Shown here: positions 10,376-21,147 of the stretch, one piece after another
Layout of the letters: each line of letters starts with the position of its first letter
Position numbering within the stretch: the stretch's first letter is position 1
Source of the DNA: Blakeslea trispora
Taxonomy: Eukaryota; Mucoromycota; Mucoromycetes; Mucorales; Choanephoraceae
Assembly: GCA_025331445.1 (NCBI GenBank)
Contig: JAIWNE010000013.1
Span: 428,383-492,382, forward strand
Direction: 5' to 3'
Length of the DNA stretch: 64,000 bases
Made by a program: the position numbers and the translations under genes
Notes under the pieces: model-generated
Told to the model about the DNA's origin: nothing
What the model saw: only the letters and a program-made list of their open reading frames with translations
The model's database searches: none

Positions 10376-11749
10376 TTTTACTTAATAATTATCAGAACAC
10401 TTGTAGGCAGGATTAGTGACAATTTGAGCTTAGTCTGTTGTATGTTTGGGCTTATTTCCTGATATTTAAAGAAGACTGTTTCCGTTGAGTACATGATGTT
10501 CATGCAAGAAGTACAATTCATGACTGCGTTCTACAATACTACGCTATATCAAGGCTATAATATGTAGATTATTTCATGCAATCTACTAGATTATATCTTG
10601 CTCAACAGAAGCGCTTCAATTGTAGATATTGTAAGGTGTTTAATCAGTCCATAAATAAAGACACTAAAACAATCAAATGCTCTGCAATAATCACACTTAT
10701 TCCGTAACGCAAATGCACTTTTCTCTTTTGCTTCATTTCTATGCTCAATCTTTATTTTCTTATAAGAAATATAGGATAAATCATTAAAGAAAATGAATCG
10801 TCAATTGCTTGATTTATCACACAAAATAGCAAGATTTGGGTTGGCAGCAATGTAGATCTTAGTCATTTAGTCTTATCATGTCACTGCTAGTTAAATTGAG
10901 ATGTTGCAACGACCATACTCTTTCTTTTTATATCCTGATATTTATGCATTTTTAGCTCATTTTTGCTCGTCGGAACCGAATTTTAGCCAATAAAATTGCT
11001 TAAATTCATATACCGATGTTTAGACAAATCTTATTCAACGGACGCTACTGTTGTCCGTTGACTAAGGTTTGTCTAAAGACAACGTGACCTCTAGCGGAGC
11101 TATTTCTTTATAGAGTAACCTAAGGGTAATGAATTTTTCTATATTATAGTTAGCTCTCCAATCCACACTTTTGTTTATGATTTTTAAAAAAAATGGTAAG
11201 GGTGAATCGGCTACTAAGTTTGTTGAAGTAATATAACCATGCCACATCTTTTTTCAACGCTTCGACAACCAGGTTATATTGTGACTACCAAAGAAGTAAC
11301 TAACTAAAGTTCCCGCCAATAGTTCCGGTAAAAGAACAATATATTACGTTGAGTTATATAACATCATGTCTTTTCAAGAAATATATTCTTCGTAGATACT
11401 TTCCAAACAGAAAGATAAAAAAAAATCCTTTGCTGTTCCATTCACTCTTTATCAGTTATCTTCTTTCTTTAGCGAGAGATATCTCTTTTCTTTTTGCTTC
11501 TTTAAACTTAGTAAAATCAGCAAAGTAGTTGTTTTTATTTTTTTGCTATTTGTTCTTGAGAAATGGGCCTAAAAATTTCATTTCGAATTGCTGCATTTAC
11601 TTGTCACTTTGGTACAAAGCATCAAAGCTTTCTCATGCGCATTTCTTACCTAAAAAGATCAAATTGTATGAGGTGCGTAAAAGTTCTATGAGTAGCGGGA
11701 TCCCATTTTTTACTCAAATCCACATTCTTAAGCACGTAAAGCACATGAT
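10376..11749. other. Interval without a recognisable gene
   Basis: AT-rich sequence separating the Fanzor-like locus from the palindrome. The short ORFs have no recognisable similarity. A strong hairpin at 11,019-11,077 is annotated separately. Confidence 0.5.
11019..11077. repeat. Hairpin with 25-bp arms
   Basis: TTTAGACAAATCTTATTCAA plus CGGAC is followed after a 9-base loop by its reverse complement with two mismatches, ending GTTTGTCTAAA. The arm length is unusual for chance. It could be a miniature inverted-repeat element or a structured transcript. Confidence 0.75.
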
Positions 11750-14712
11750 TGACTAAGGTATACTCTTGAATGTTGTCTTTGTATTTTAAGCAGAGGAACA
11801 TGATCAAGCGTATATCTTTGGCTGAGTACTATCACTTTGTTTTATTGTAAACATTATCGATTAGAGTATTTCAGAGAACACTATCTTCTAAGCATTCATT
11901 ATTGTTATCCTTAATTTACACTCTCTATCCTTTCAAAGGTCAGACAACTAAGAACTTAGTGCTCATCATTCAATGTTAAGAAAATAATTGCTATTAAATC
12001 AGCCAGCGAAAGAGTTGTGCTTTATTCTGGGTGAGTGAACGATGGTTGGCAAATCGTCAAACTGCACCGCGTTAATCATGTTTTTCTCTAAATTATTTGG
12101 TAGCTTTACACCATACTCGACAAAAAAACCCTGTGCATTGTTAGTTTGTTTCAATAAAGAAATTTATAAAAACATACCTTCAAATCATATAGAGACAATA
12201 TGAGCTCTTTTGTTTCTTCGGAATAGAGCTCATCTCTTGTCATTGGCAGCTTCATTTCTCTCACCTTTGAAGCAACAAAAACGCGTCCAACTTTCTTGAT
12301 TACATAGGTGTATCCATACACCCCTAGTAAAATGTCAATCACATCATGTATGTTTCAAGTATATTGTGCACTTACCACACCAATCCATGCCCATCTGCTT
12401 GTCAATTGTTTCATTGAAGCTGCTCAAGACCTTCTCAATTGAAGCGTTGATTCTGATGCTTTTGCTTTCTTGGTAGATGGAGTCCTTTGAAGAGCTTGAC
12501 TTCTTCTTGAACTCAAAGGCTGCAACTTCTATCTCCTTATCTGTGGCAAGAAGAAGGTCTATCTTCCTACCACAAAGGCCTTTTGTTGTTGTTGTTGTCG
12601 TTGTTGTTGCTGATCTTGCTGCTGTCACTGATTCATACAGGTTTTCGTTTGCTGCGCGAACAGTCTTGGTAGCATCGCTACATGTTTCACCACTATTATA
12701 TATATATATAGTTAGATATCTTAAATCGAAATGAAACATGTCAGTATACTAACCTTACAATCTGCAAAGATGTATCGCTAAATACAATGTTTAGGATACT
12801 GTCTATAATCTTTACATAGAATGCTTCGGAAGTGATAGTGGTCTTCTGCCAAATTGGCAGGCTCTTGTAGCTTGTAAATTGATTAGCTTTCGTTCATTTA
12901 AAGAAAAAGATGTTCTTACATATACAGCATGATATCTTGTACTTGCTCTTCAATTGTGCCTTCATTGTTCAACAAGATTCTCTTGGGTAGCTTCAAGAGA
13001 AGCTAGATATGCATATATTACGTTAGACAACATGCACAGTTCAATAGATGCCACTCTACCTGCTTAGTTTCTTCAAAAGCTGCTTCGATCTTGGCTGTCT
13101 CTTCTTGGCCCACATGGCTTGTTTCATTTTCATTCAAATCAACATAATTATCAAGAGGAATGTTCTCCATGAAGAAGTCTTTGTAGGCAGGACTGATCAG
13201 GCTGATGGTGGATGAGAGACAAAGCCTGTATGTATTATAAAATACTACTGGTTAGCTTGTGATTCTATAGCTCTTTCACGTGGTACATACTTTAAAGCGC
13301 CCATTTCTATATTTGTCAAGTTGGCAAATTTCTTGAGCAACACAACTGACAGCTTGTTCAAATGTCCTTCAAGAGTACTGGCTTCATGGCCTTCAACTTC
13401 AGAAACAATGCTGCTGATTTCGTTCTTATAATCTTGCAAGTCATCAGATCCAAGTGCCTAAGTAGCATGAATTTAGTTTGACTCGTCAAGCAGTAAATAT
13501 GAAACGCTCACTTCTTTGTAATACCAAGCAACGAGTTCAGAGCGAGGATGATTGATTCTTGCTTCATCAGCCTAATATCATATGTTAGGCAACAATAACT
13601 CAAAAACATAAAGACTTACGCAAAAGTATGCAACCTTCCAATCTTGCATTGAAGGGCTCAAAAGCAAGTTGGCATCAAAATTTGGATCCATTTTTGACAG
13701 AACACGTCTGTACTTTGTTGTTAATTTTGCCTTGAAATCGGCAAAGGAGCTGGACTTCAGCTTGTAGTGGTATACTACAGCGTTTTCCAAGAGTACTTGC
13801 TTGAGTGAGCGACTGTCATTGTCGCGTCTAGCTACTGCTTTGAGTAGCTGGTCGACTTCGCGTTTTGTTATATTTGTTAAATTTTGAGACATAGTAATAG
13901 ATATAAATTGAGGAAAGAAATAGTATGGATTGCTATAGCACTTAATTCAAATAAAAGAAAAAAAAGTTGATTGTTTAAATTATTTGTATACACCATTTCT
14001 GGAAATAGATTGCACACTGAGAGAAACAAATCGGATTGCATACCACCATGAAATCGATTGCAGATCTGCAATCTTAGAGAGTGGCTCTTTATTAAGTCAT
14101 ACTTGAAGCCCTGAGACAAAGTTTGCAAAGGTCTCCCAAGTAGACGCCGTACCAGTAAGGTCGTATTTGAATGCGACATCAGCACCTGTTCTTGTTTTTA
14201 CTTTTGATTGCTCTGGTCTATTGCTATCCTTTTTTATGCTTTTTTTTTGTCCCTTAGTTCTCTGAATCAGGTCGTGCAGTACATCACTGTTTACTTGTAT
14301 GATAACCATATGGTTGCTGTGTGTGTGTATCACATATGCAGCTATTATAGTTTGCCAAATCTGCTTTCTTTATTGTTTCGAGTATTCTACATTTTACAAG
14401 AAGAAAAGAAAATAAGAAGAATTGATACACTTCCTTGCTAGCCATAAAACTCTCTAAGTATGTTCTTCTCTAATACATTTATTTCACATGAAAGCAAGAA
14501 AAAGATAGTCAAGGCAACTTGAAGTTGAGTCGACGGCTGAGCGTTTTCATTCTTTGTTAATGGGTGGTGTTTGAAATGCATTGAAACCTGTATTTTTTAC
14601 TAAAATCAGTACAGTCTTTAGCAAATAATAACTCACAGAAAATAAAGAGGATTAACTCTACGTCCACTCACTTCGTCCACTCACTTCGTCCACTCCTTAT
14701 GTACGCCCTGTT
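11750..14712 (-). repeat. Left arm of a 2 x 2963 bp palindrome
   Basis: Each position p here pairs with 30,539 - p on the other side. All long ORFs in this arm have identical translations and exactly mirrored coordinates in the right arm, so there are no indels, and the nucleotide stretches I compared showed no mismatch. The inner 50 bp of the arm is also the terminal repeat of the central OTU element. The outer border is abrupt: homology stops at 11,750 and 18,789, and I saw no target-site duplication. Confidence 0.95.
11999..13892 (-). CDS. Nuclease-like gene with D...ExK signature, left-arm copy
   Basis: Mirror image of the gene at 16,647-18,540; see that entry for the domain reading. Nine exons with in-phase GT-AG introns give an uninterrupted product of about 510 residues beginning MSQNLTNITKREVDQLLKAV and ending SPRIKHNSFAG. 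Because the arms match without indels, both copies should encode the same protein. The two genes are divergent, with their 5' ends facing the central element, so any regulatory sequence between each start and the element (13,893-14,658) is also mirrored. Confidence 0.8.
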
Positions 14713-15880
14713 AATTTCTCCCTCTAAGAACACGCGTCAGTGTAAAAAGAAAGCCTAAAAATTTAAAGCGTAACCAAACTCATCGCGAGCATTTGTTGAA
14801 AAAAGAAAAATAAAACCTAAAAGAGGTTGCATTGAAAACGAAGAAGATGGAAGTAACCATTAAGGAAATAGAAGAAACCAAACATAAGCTTCACAACTTG
14901 AAAAAAAACTAGTTTCATATAGCTAACGTATATGCAAAACGCATATTTGAATATCAATAAGAGGACCTTTAGCTAAGTTACCTACGGAAAGGACGATTTT
15001 GTTTTTGACATGCAATACAGACTAAACAAGCGCTCTTGAGGCAATTTTAGCCAAGCTGTTCGCATTGTACGCAGCCCTTCAATCAAAGAATCCGATATTA
15101 CTAGATATCTAAATCCTAAAGGAGATCAAAACTGTGGTTTCCGGACTATTGATTTTTTGGTCTACAGGAACGGCCCTATTTATGAAGATGGTGATCAAAA
15201 TCTCGAGGTCAGATCCGAAATGCTTGAAACTTATCAAAAACTTAAATCAATATACGAAGAACACTTTCCTACATTCCAAATAAAGAGATTAGAAGAAACC
15301 ATCAAAAAGGGAATAAAGAAGAAAGAAATAGCTGAATGGTTCTACGGACCTGACTACGCTCAAGCTGTAGCAGACACATATGATGTCGCAGATTGTGTAT
15401 ATCCCTCCACTGAATTAGACCATCCTACGATAAATCTTCCCTTGACTTCCCTCCCTCTTAAAATGCCAAAAACAAGTCCAAGCCTGTGGCAATTCATCTT
15501 CAAAATGGGCACAACTTGCACTGGTATGCAATGAGTTTGGGAATTAACCAAATAAACTTGCCACCTGTACATCATCATTATTTTGAAAGGAAAGTAAAAC
15601 AAGAAGAATCTGATTTGTATTAGAACATATGGCCCAAATTCTCTAAAAGATCATCAAACTGCAACAAACTTCAGCAAAGAAATTATAACAATTGAATAAA
15701 AAAAATTAAATAACTATGTTGATTGAGCTATTTTTTATCAGATTGAAGACTTGTACACAAAGTAGAAAAAAAATTGTGTGTGTGTGTGTGTGTGTGTAAT
15801 AATTATTATCATGTCAAGGAAATTTGAACAGGGCGTACATAAGGAGTGGACGAAGTGAGTGGACGAAGTGAGTGGACGTA
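14659..15880. mobile_element. TIR element 2 with OTU relict, at the palindrome centre
   Basis: The element is bounded by inverted copies of a TACGTCCACTCACTTCGTCC repeat followed by ACTCCTTATGTACGCCCTGT; these ends are the inner tips of the palindrome arms. The unique interior (14,713-15,826) contains an OTU-like fragment on the plus strand. A GT microsatellite at about 15,776-15,797 and an AATTATTATCATGTCAAGGA stretch near the right end also occur in variant form in element 1 (ACTATCATGTCAAGGA near 2,870). No transposase is visible, so mobility would need help in trans. Element 1 at 1,943-2,920 is a related, more decayed copy. Confidence 0.75.
15046..15534 (+). pseudogene. OTU-like cysteine protease fragment (copy 2)
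   Basis: Read from about 15,046, the plus strand gives SQAVRIVRSPS, then ITRYLNPKGDQNCGFRT, then VYRNGPIYEDGDQ, and later YEEHFP, WFYGPDYAQAVADTYDVADC and LWQFIF. GDQNC matches the catalytic Cys context of OTU deubiquitinases (GDGNC in typical members), and an A-x-x-YDV segment followed by LPL is where the second half of the fold is expected. The frame ends with a stop shortly before the region that should supply the catalytic His, so it is probably truncated. The nearest ATG is at 15,157, after the Cys motif. Long open stretches suggest it is younger than copy 1. Confidence 0.6.
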
Positions 15881-16205
15881 GAGTTAATCCTCTTTATTTT
15901 CTGTGAGTTATTATTTGCTAAAGACTGTACTGATTTTAGTAAAAAATACAGGTTTCAATGCATTTCAAACACCACCCATTAACAAAGAATGAAAACGCTC
16001 AGCCGTCGACTCAACTTCAAGTTGCCTTGACTATCTTTTTCTTGCTTTCATGTGAAATAAATGTATTAGAGAAGAACATACTTAGAGAGTTTTATGGCTA
16101 GCAAGGAAGTGTATCAATTCTTCTTATTTTCTTTTCTTCTTGTAAAATGTAGAATACTCGAAACAATAAAGAAAGCAGATTTGGCAAACTATAATAGCTG
16201 CATAT

Positions 16206-16442
16206 GTGATACACACACACAGCAACCATATGGTTATCATACAAGTAAACAGTGATGTACTGCACGACCTGATTCAGAGAACTAAGGGACAAAAAAAAAG
16301 CATAAAAAAGGATAGCAATAGACCAGAGCAATCAAAAGTAAAAACAAGAACAGGTGCTGATGTCGCATTCAAATACGACCTTACTGGTACGGCGTCTACT
16401 TGGGAGACCTTTGCAAACTTTGTCTCAGGGCTTCAAGTATGA
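16206..16442 (+). other. Short ORF in the palindrome arm, of doubtful coding status
   Basis: A 78-codon frame ends TWETFANFVSGLQV, and its mirror lies at 14,097-14,333. It sits just upstream of the nuclease-like gene, contains a Lys-rich stretch, and resembles nothing I recognise. It could be an upstream exon, a short relict or chance. Perfect conservation between the arms is no evidence for coding, because the whole arm is conserved. Confidence 0.2.
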
Positions 16443-16646
16443 CTTAATAAAGAGCCACTCTCTAAGATTGCAGATCTGCAATCGATTTCATGGTGGTATG
16501 CAATCCGATTTGTTTCTCTCAGTGTGCAATCTATTTCCAGAAATGGTGTATACAAATAATTTAAACAATCAACTTTTTTTTCTTTTATTTGAATTAAGTG
16601 CTATAGCAATCCATACTATTTCTTTCCTCAATTTATATCTATTACT

Positions 16647-18540
16647 ATGTCTCAAAATTTAACAAATATAACAAAACGCGAAGTCGACCAGCTACTCAAA
16701 GCAGTAGCTAGACGCGACAATGACAGTCGCTCACTCAAGCAAGTACTCTTGGAAAACGCTGTAGTATACCACTACAAGCTGAAGTCCAGCTCCTTTGCCG
16801 ATTTCAAGGCAAAATTAACAACAAAGTACAGACGTGTTCTGTCAAAAATGGATCCAAATTTTGATGCCAACTTGCTTTTGAGCCCTTCAATGCAAGATTG
16901 GAAGGTTGCATACTTTTGCGTAAGTCTTTATGTTTTTGAGTTATTGTTGCCTAACATATGATATTAGGCTGATGAAGCAAGAATCAATCATCCTCGCTCT
17001 GAACTCGTTGCTTGGTATTACAAAGAAGTGAGCGTTTCATATTTACTGCTTGACGAGTCAAACTAAATTCATGCTACTTAGGCACTTGGATCTGATGACT
17101 TGCAAGATTATAAGAACGAAATCAGCAGCATTGTTTCTGAAGTTGAAGGCCATGAAGCCAGTACTCTTGAAGGACATTTGAACAAGCTGTCAGTTGTGTT
17201 GCTCAAGAAATTTGCCAACTTGACAAATATAGAAATGGGCGCTTTAAAGTATGTACCACGTGAAAGAGCTATAGAATCACAAGCTAACCAGTAGTATTTT
17301 ATAATACATACAGGCTTTGTCTCTCATCCACCATCAGCCTGATCAGTCCTGCCTACAAAGACTTCTTCATGGAGAACATTCCTCTTGATAATTATGTTGA
17401 TTTGAATGAAAATGAAACAAGCCATGTGGGCCAAGAAGAGACAGCCAAGATCGAAGCAGCTTTTGAAGAAACTAAGCAGGTAGAGTGGCATCTATTGAAC
17501 TGTGCATGTTGTCTAACGTAATATATGCATATCTAGCTTCTCTTGAAGCTACCCAAGAGAATCTTGTTGAACAATGAAGGCACAATTGAAGAGCAAGTAC
17601 AAGATATCATGCTGTATATGTAAGAACATCTTTTTCTTTAAATGAACGAAAGCTAATCAATTTACAAGCTACAAGAGCCTGCCAATTTGGCAGAAGACCA
17701 CTATCACTTCCGAAGCATTCTATGTAAAGATTATAGACAGTATCCTAAACATTGTATTTAGCGATACATCTTTGCAGATTGTAAGGTTAGTATACTGACA
17801 TGTTTCATTTCGATTTAAGATATCTAACTATATATATATATAATAGTGGTGAAACATGTAGCGATGCTACCAAGACTGTTCGCGCAGCAAACGAAAACCT
17901 GTATGAATCAGTGACAGCAGCAAGATCAGCAACAACAACGACAACAACAACAACAAAAGGCCTTTGTGGTAGGAAGATAGACCTTCTTCTTGCCACAGAT
18001 AAGGAGATAGAAGTTGCAGCCTTTGAGTTCAAGAAGAAGTCAAGCTCTTCAAAGGACTCCATCTACCAAGAAAGCAAAAGCATCAGAATCAACGCTTCAA
18101 TTGAGAAGGTCTTGAGCAGCTTCAATGAAACAATTGACAAGCAGATGGGCATGGATTGGTGTGGTAAGTGCACAATATACTTGAAACATACATGATGTGA
18201 TTGACATTTTACTAGGGGTGTATGGATACACCTATGTAATCAAGAAAGTTGGACGCGTTTTTGTTGCTTCAAAGGTGAGAGAAATGAAGCTGCCAATGAC
18301 AAGAGATGAGCTCTATTCCGAAGAAACAAAAGAGCTCATATTGTCTCTATATGATTTGAAGGTATGTTTTTATAAATTTCTTTATTGAAACAAACTAACA
18401 ATGCACAGGGTTTTTTTGTCGAGTATGGTGTAAAGCTACCAAATAATTTAGAGAAAAACATGATTAACGCGGTGCAGTTTGACGATTTGCCAACCATCGT
18501 TCACTCACCCAGAATAAAGCACAACTCTTTCGCTGGCTGA
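16647..18540 (+). CDS. Nuclease-like gene with D...ExK signature, right-arm copy
   Basis: Nine exons (first 16,647 to about 16,920, last starting after the CAG near 18,409) join in phase into about 510 residues with no stop. The N-terminal part (TNITKREVDQLLKAVARRDN) is helical and charged. The C-terminal part has GETCSDATKTV, a Thr run, CGRKIDLLLA, AAFEFKKKS and ESKSIRINASIE. Asp in RKIDLLL followed by E-x-K in FEFKK is the core pattern of PD-(D/E)XK (restriction-endonuclease-like) folds. From general knowledge, related multicopy GRKID...EWK proteins are common in Mucorales genomes, with no established function that I know. Intact splice sites in both arms suggest a recent duplication or continued use. 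A deleted copy lies at 1,060-1,371. Nuclease activity is inference only. Confidence 0.8.
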
Positions 18541-18789
18541 TTTAATAGCAATTATTTTCTTAACATTGAATGATGAGCACTAAGTTCTTAGTTGTCTGAC
18601 CTTTGAAAGGATAGAGAGTGTAAATTAAGGATAACAATAATGAATGCTTAGAAGATAGTGTTCTCTGAAATACTCTAATCGATAATGTTTACAATAAAAC
18701 AAAGTGATAGTACTCAGCCAAAGATATACGCTTGATCATGTTCCTCTGCTTAAAATACAAAGACAACATTCAAGAGTATACCTTAGTCA

Positions 18790-19362
18790 TACAATTTTCC
18801 AAATAATAACCTTTGATTTTAGTTTACAGAAAGCTACAAACCGTGGTACTCTGATTGATTCTGTTTTTGCAAAGTGATTTTTATGTCTTGAAACAGATAG
18901 TATAATCCCCTCTCAAACATATTGACATTTATCATCAACTAAATTGACTCTCAAACTTATATAAGAAAAAATTATACCAAAACGCCATTGAGAATCTATC
19001 TTTCTTTTTTGATAAACATCTTTTTTTTTATTGATTGCTGAGTATGGCTATAGAAAAACTGGTGCAACTTTTCGAGACGCAATTACTTTAAAAAGAGTGT
19101 CAAGTCTTCACAGAAAATAGCTTCTTTATATCTGTCATTCTCTGTTTTTACAAGGACTTTGGCTGCTATCTTCCATCTTGTTCGGTATCTCGCATATTGT
19201 CTTGGTTTTTTCTTCAAAACTGACGAGGACATGTCTTGTCTTTGATCAACACTACGTCCACTCAGCTTAAATCAATTTCTGCCTGACTTTGAAATCATAG
19301 GCATATGTGTGCTTTCTTGTTCAGACCTCTCTTTGTCAATCAAACGAAAAAAGAAAGAAGAA
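18790..19362. other. Interval between palindrome and AAR2, with a TIR scrap
   Basis: No gene seen. ACTACGTCCACTCA at about 19,252-19,265 matches the outer tip of TIR element 2 and is probably a solo remnant, though a 13-base match could be chance. Confidence 0.4.
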
Positions 19363-20786
19363 ATGGATCAAGAGCTCGCTAACAAACTTTTTGGAGTGGG
19401 CGCTTTTTTGCTCTTTTTGGATGCACCTCAAAACCTAGAGTTTGGAGTAGACTATATTGCCTGGACTGTAGGTCCCTTATTCAAAGGCATCAAGCTCATT
19501 CCTCCAGGACTGCATTTTGTTTACTTTTCGTAAGTGGCCTACCCAATTTGAGCAGAATGGCCTACCTTTCTTACATTCTGTTTAAAGATCTACAAGTAAG
19601 GAAGGAAATTCGGGGATCAGAACAGGCTTCTTCCATTTCTTTGAATCGCAAGAAGTACGATAGATTCTATCTATACGATTGTTTGGTTTGCTAAATAGTT
19701 GTTAGATCGTGGTTAGAGAATGGAATCCACAGGTTGAAGACTTGCGTGACGAAACAGAACTAGATCCAAAGCAAGTAGAACGACTGAGAATAAGTAAGTA
19801 ACAAACTAGCCTATGTTGATGTCTTTAATAACCTTTCTTCAAGACATTCGAGATTTCGACCGCAACATGGGTCCTTATCCGCTTGATCAGCCTGTATATT
19901 ATGAACGATGGAAAAAACTAACAAAGTACATTACGCCTGGGTTGATTCGACGTGTGCTTCCAAACAATGGAAAAGTTAGTCATCTTCCAGAGAAGAAGCC
20001 TGATTTATCTGCGCTGGATGAAGCCAATATAAGAGACAAGCGATTAGGAAAAGCATTTGAGAGAGAAGAAGGAATGGAATTCACTCGGTTTGATGTGCGT
20101 CGCTCATTTCCTCCAGGCGCTACAGGTGATGAAGTAACTAAATGGAGTTTGGATAAATCGTGGCTAGTGAAGGATCTGCTTTCGAGGGTTTATCATAATG
20201 GTAAAGCATTTTATTCCAATAGAGAGACCGTAGACACTGATGGTTTGGATTTAGATTACAAAGTGCTGCTTGGCGAGCTTCAGCTTGCGTTTGTGTGCTT
20301 GTTAATGGCTCAGAATTTCTCGGGCTTTCATCAATGGAAACAGCTAGTTCACCTGTTGTGTTCCTGTTCTGAGCTTATGCAAGAGAAGCCACAATTGTTT
20401 TTAGAGTTTATAGGTAAAAAAAACAACACCAACAAAGATGGCTCTGTAATATGCTTAACGAAAAAAGGTAATAATAGACGTCTTGGAAGCACAGCTAGAG
20501 GAATGTCCGGATGACTTTTACCGGGATATTCTTTCAGAAAACAACTTTACTAGTGTCATGTTGAAGGTAAGATAAATGGAATTGGATGGAAAAGACAATT
20601 GGATGGGCTAACACAGCCTCTTGATAGACACTGAAAGGAAATATTCCTGGTTCTAACGAAGAGCTAGTCAAGAAGTATGGAAGACTCCAGAGATTTCTCA
20701 TAGAAAAGTTTGGCTGGAATGTACCTGAAGAGGAAGAAGAAGGTGAAGATGATGAGGATGCGCCTGTTATTGTAGAAACGGAATAA
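19363..20786 (+). CDS. AAR2: AAR2 splicing factor homologue
   Basis: Six exons (19,363-19,529; 19,588-19,654; 19,706-19,793; 19,844-20,413; 20,478-20,566; 20,628-20,786) give a protein starting MDQELANKLFGVGAFLLFLD, with the family hallmarks FGVDYIAWTVGPLFKGIKLI then PPGLHFVYFS, a central IRDFDRNMGPYPLDQ and a helical C-terminal domain ending in acidic residues. AAR2 chaperones Prp8 during cytoplasmic assembly of the U5 snRNP and blocks premature Brr2 binding. Start chosen at 19,363 because 18 upstream in-frame codons do not resemble the family, whose N-terminus begins about there. All introns are short GT-AG. Confidence 0.9.
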
Positions 20787-21147
20787 TAGATGGTGAGAGG
20801 ATCTAGCTATCTCTTATCATCTTTCATATATAACCCCCCCTTCCCCCGCTATACTTATGATGAATGTCTTGACTACAAAAATAAACAAAGAGATAAGCAC
20901 TGGTGCTGTTATCACCGGTTGATATGGCAGCTTAGATAGCTTCTTGTATTACATTCTAAAGACTGACATAGAACAATGAAAGAAATGAGCTATGAATTCT
21001 TGTTTAAAATTTAACGAGAAATTGTCTGAATAAAATGTGAAAACAATGAAATATAGTGAAAGTCACGATGCAGTCTGCATAAAATTCATTGATGGTTTTG
21101 GACCTTACTTTTTTTTCTTTTTGCTTGATACTCGATCGCGCTCGTCC
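20787..21147. other. AAR2-APC4 intergenic region
   Basis: AAR2 terminator region and APC4 upstream region, about 360 bp. A C-rich CCCCCCCTTCCCCC run lies at about 20,835-20,849. No other gene or signal recognised. Confidence 0.5.

Larger units (their letters stand above)
15827..18789 (+). repeat. Right arm of the 2 x 2963 bp palindrome
   Basis: Reverse complement of 11,750-14,712 with no length difference. It carries the nuclease-like gene, its 5' flank with a perfect 18-bp palindrome (GATTGCAGATCTGCAATC near 16,467), and the shared terminal repeat of the central element at the inner edge. Beyond 18,789 the flanks are unrelated to those at 11,749. Confidence 0.95.

Noticed and set aside
12477..12734. 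Open frame on the plus strand opposite the nuclease-like gene (with mirror at 17,805-18,062)
   Set aside because: It is antisense to well-spliced exons and has low complexity (long Val run from the Thr-run codons). A shadow ORF.
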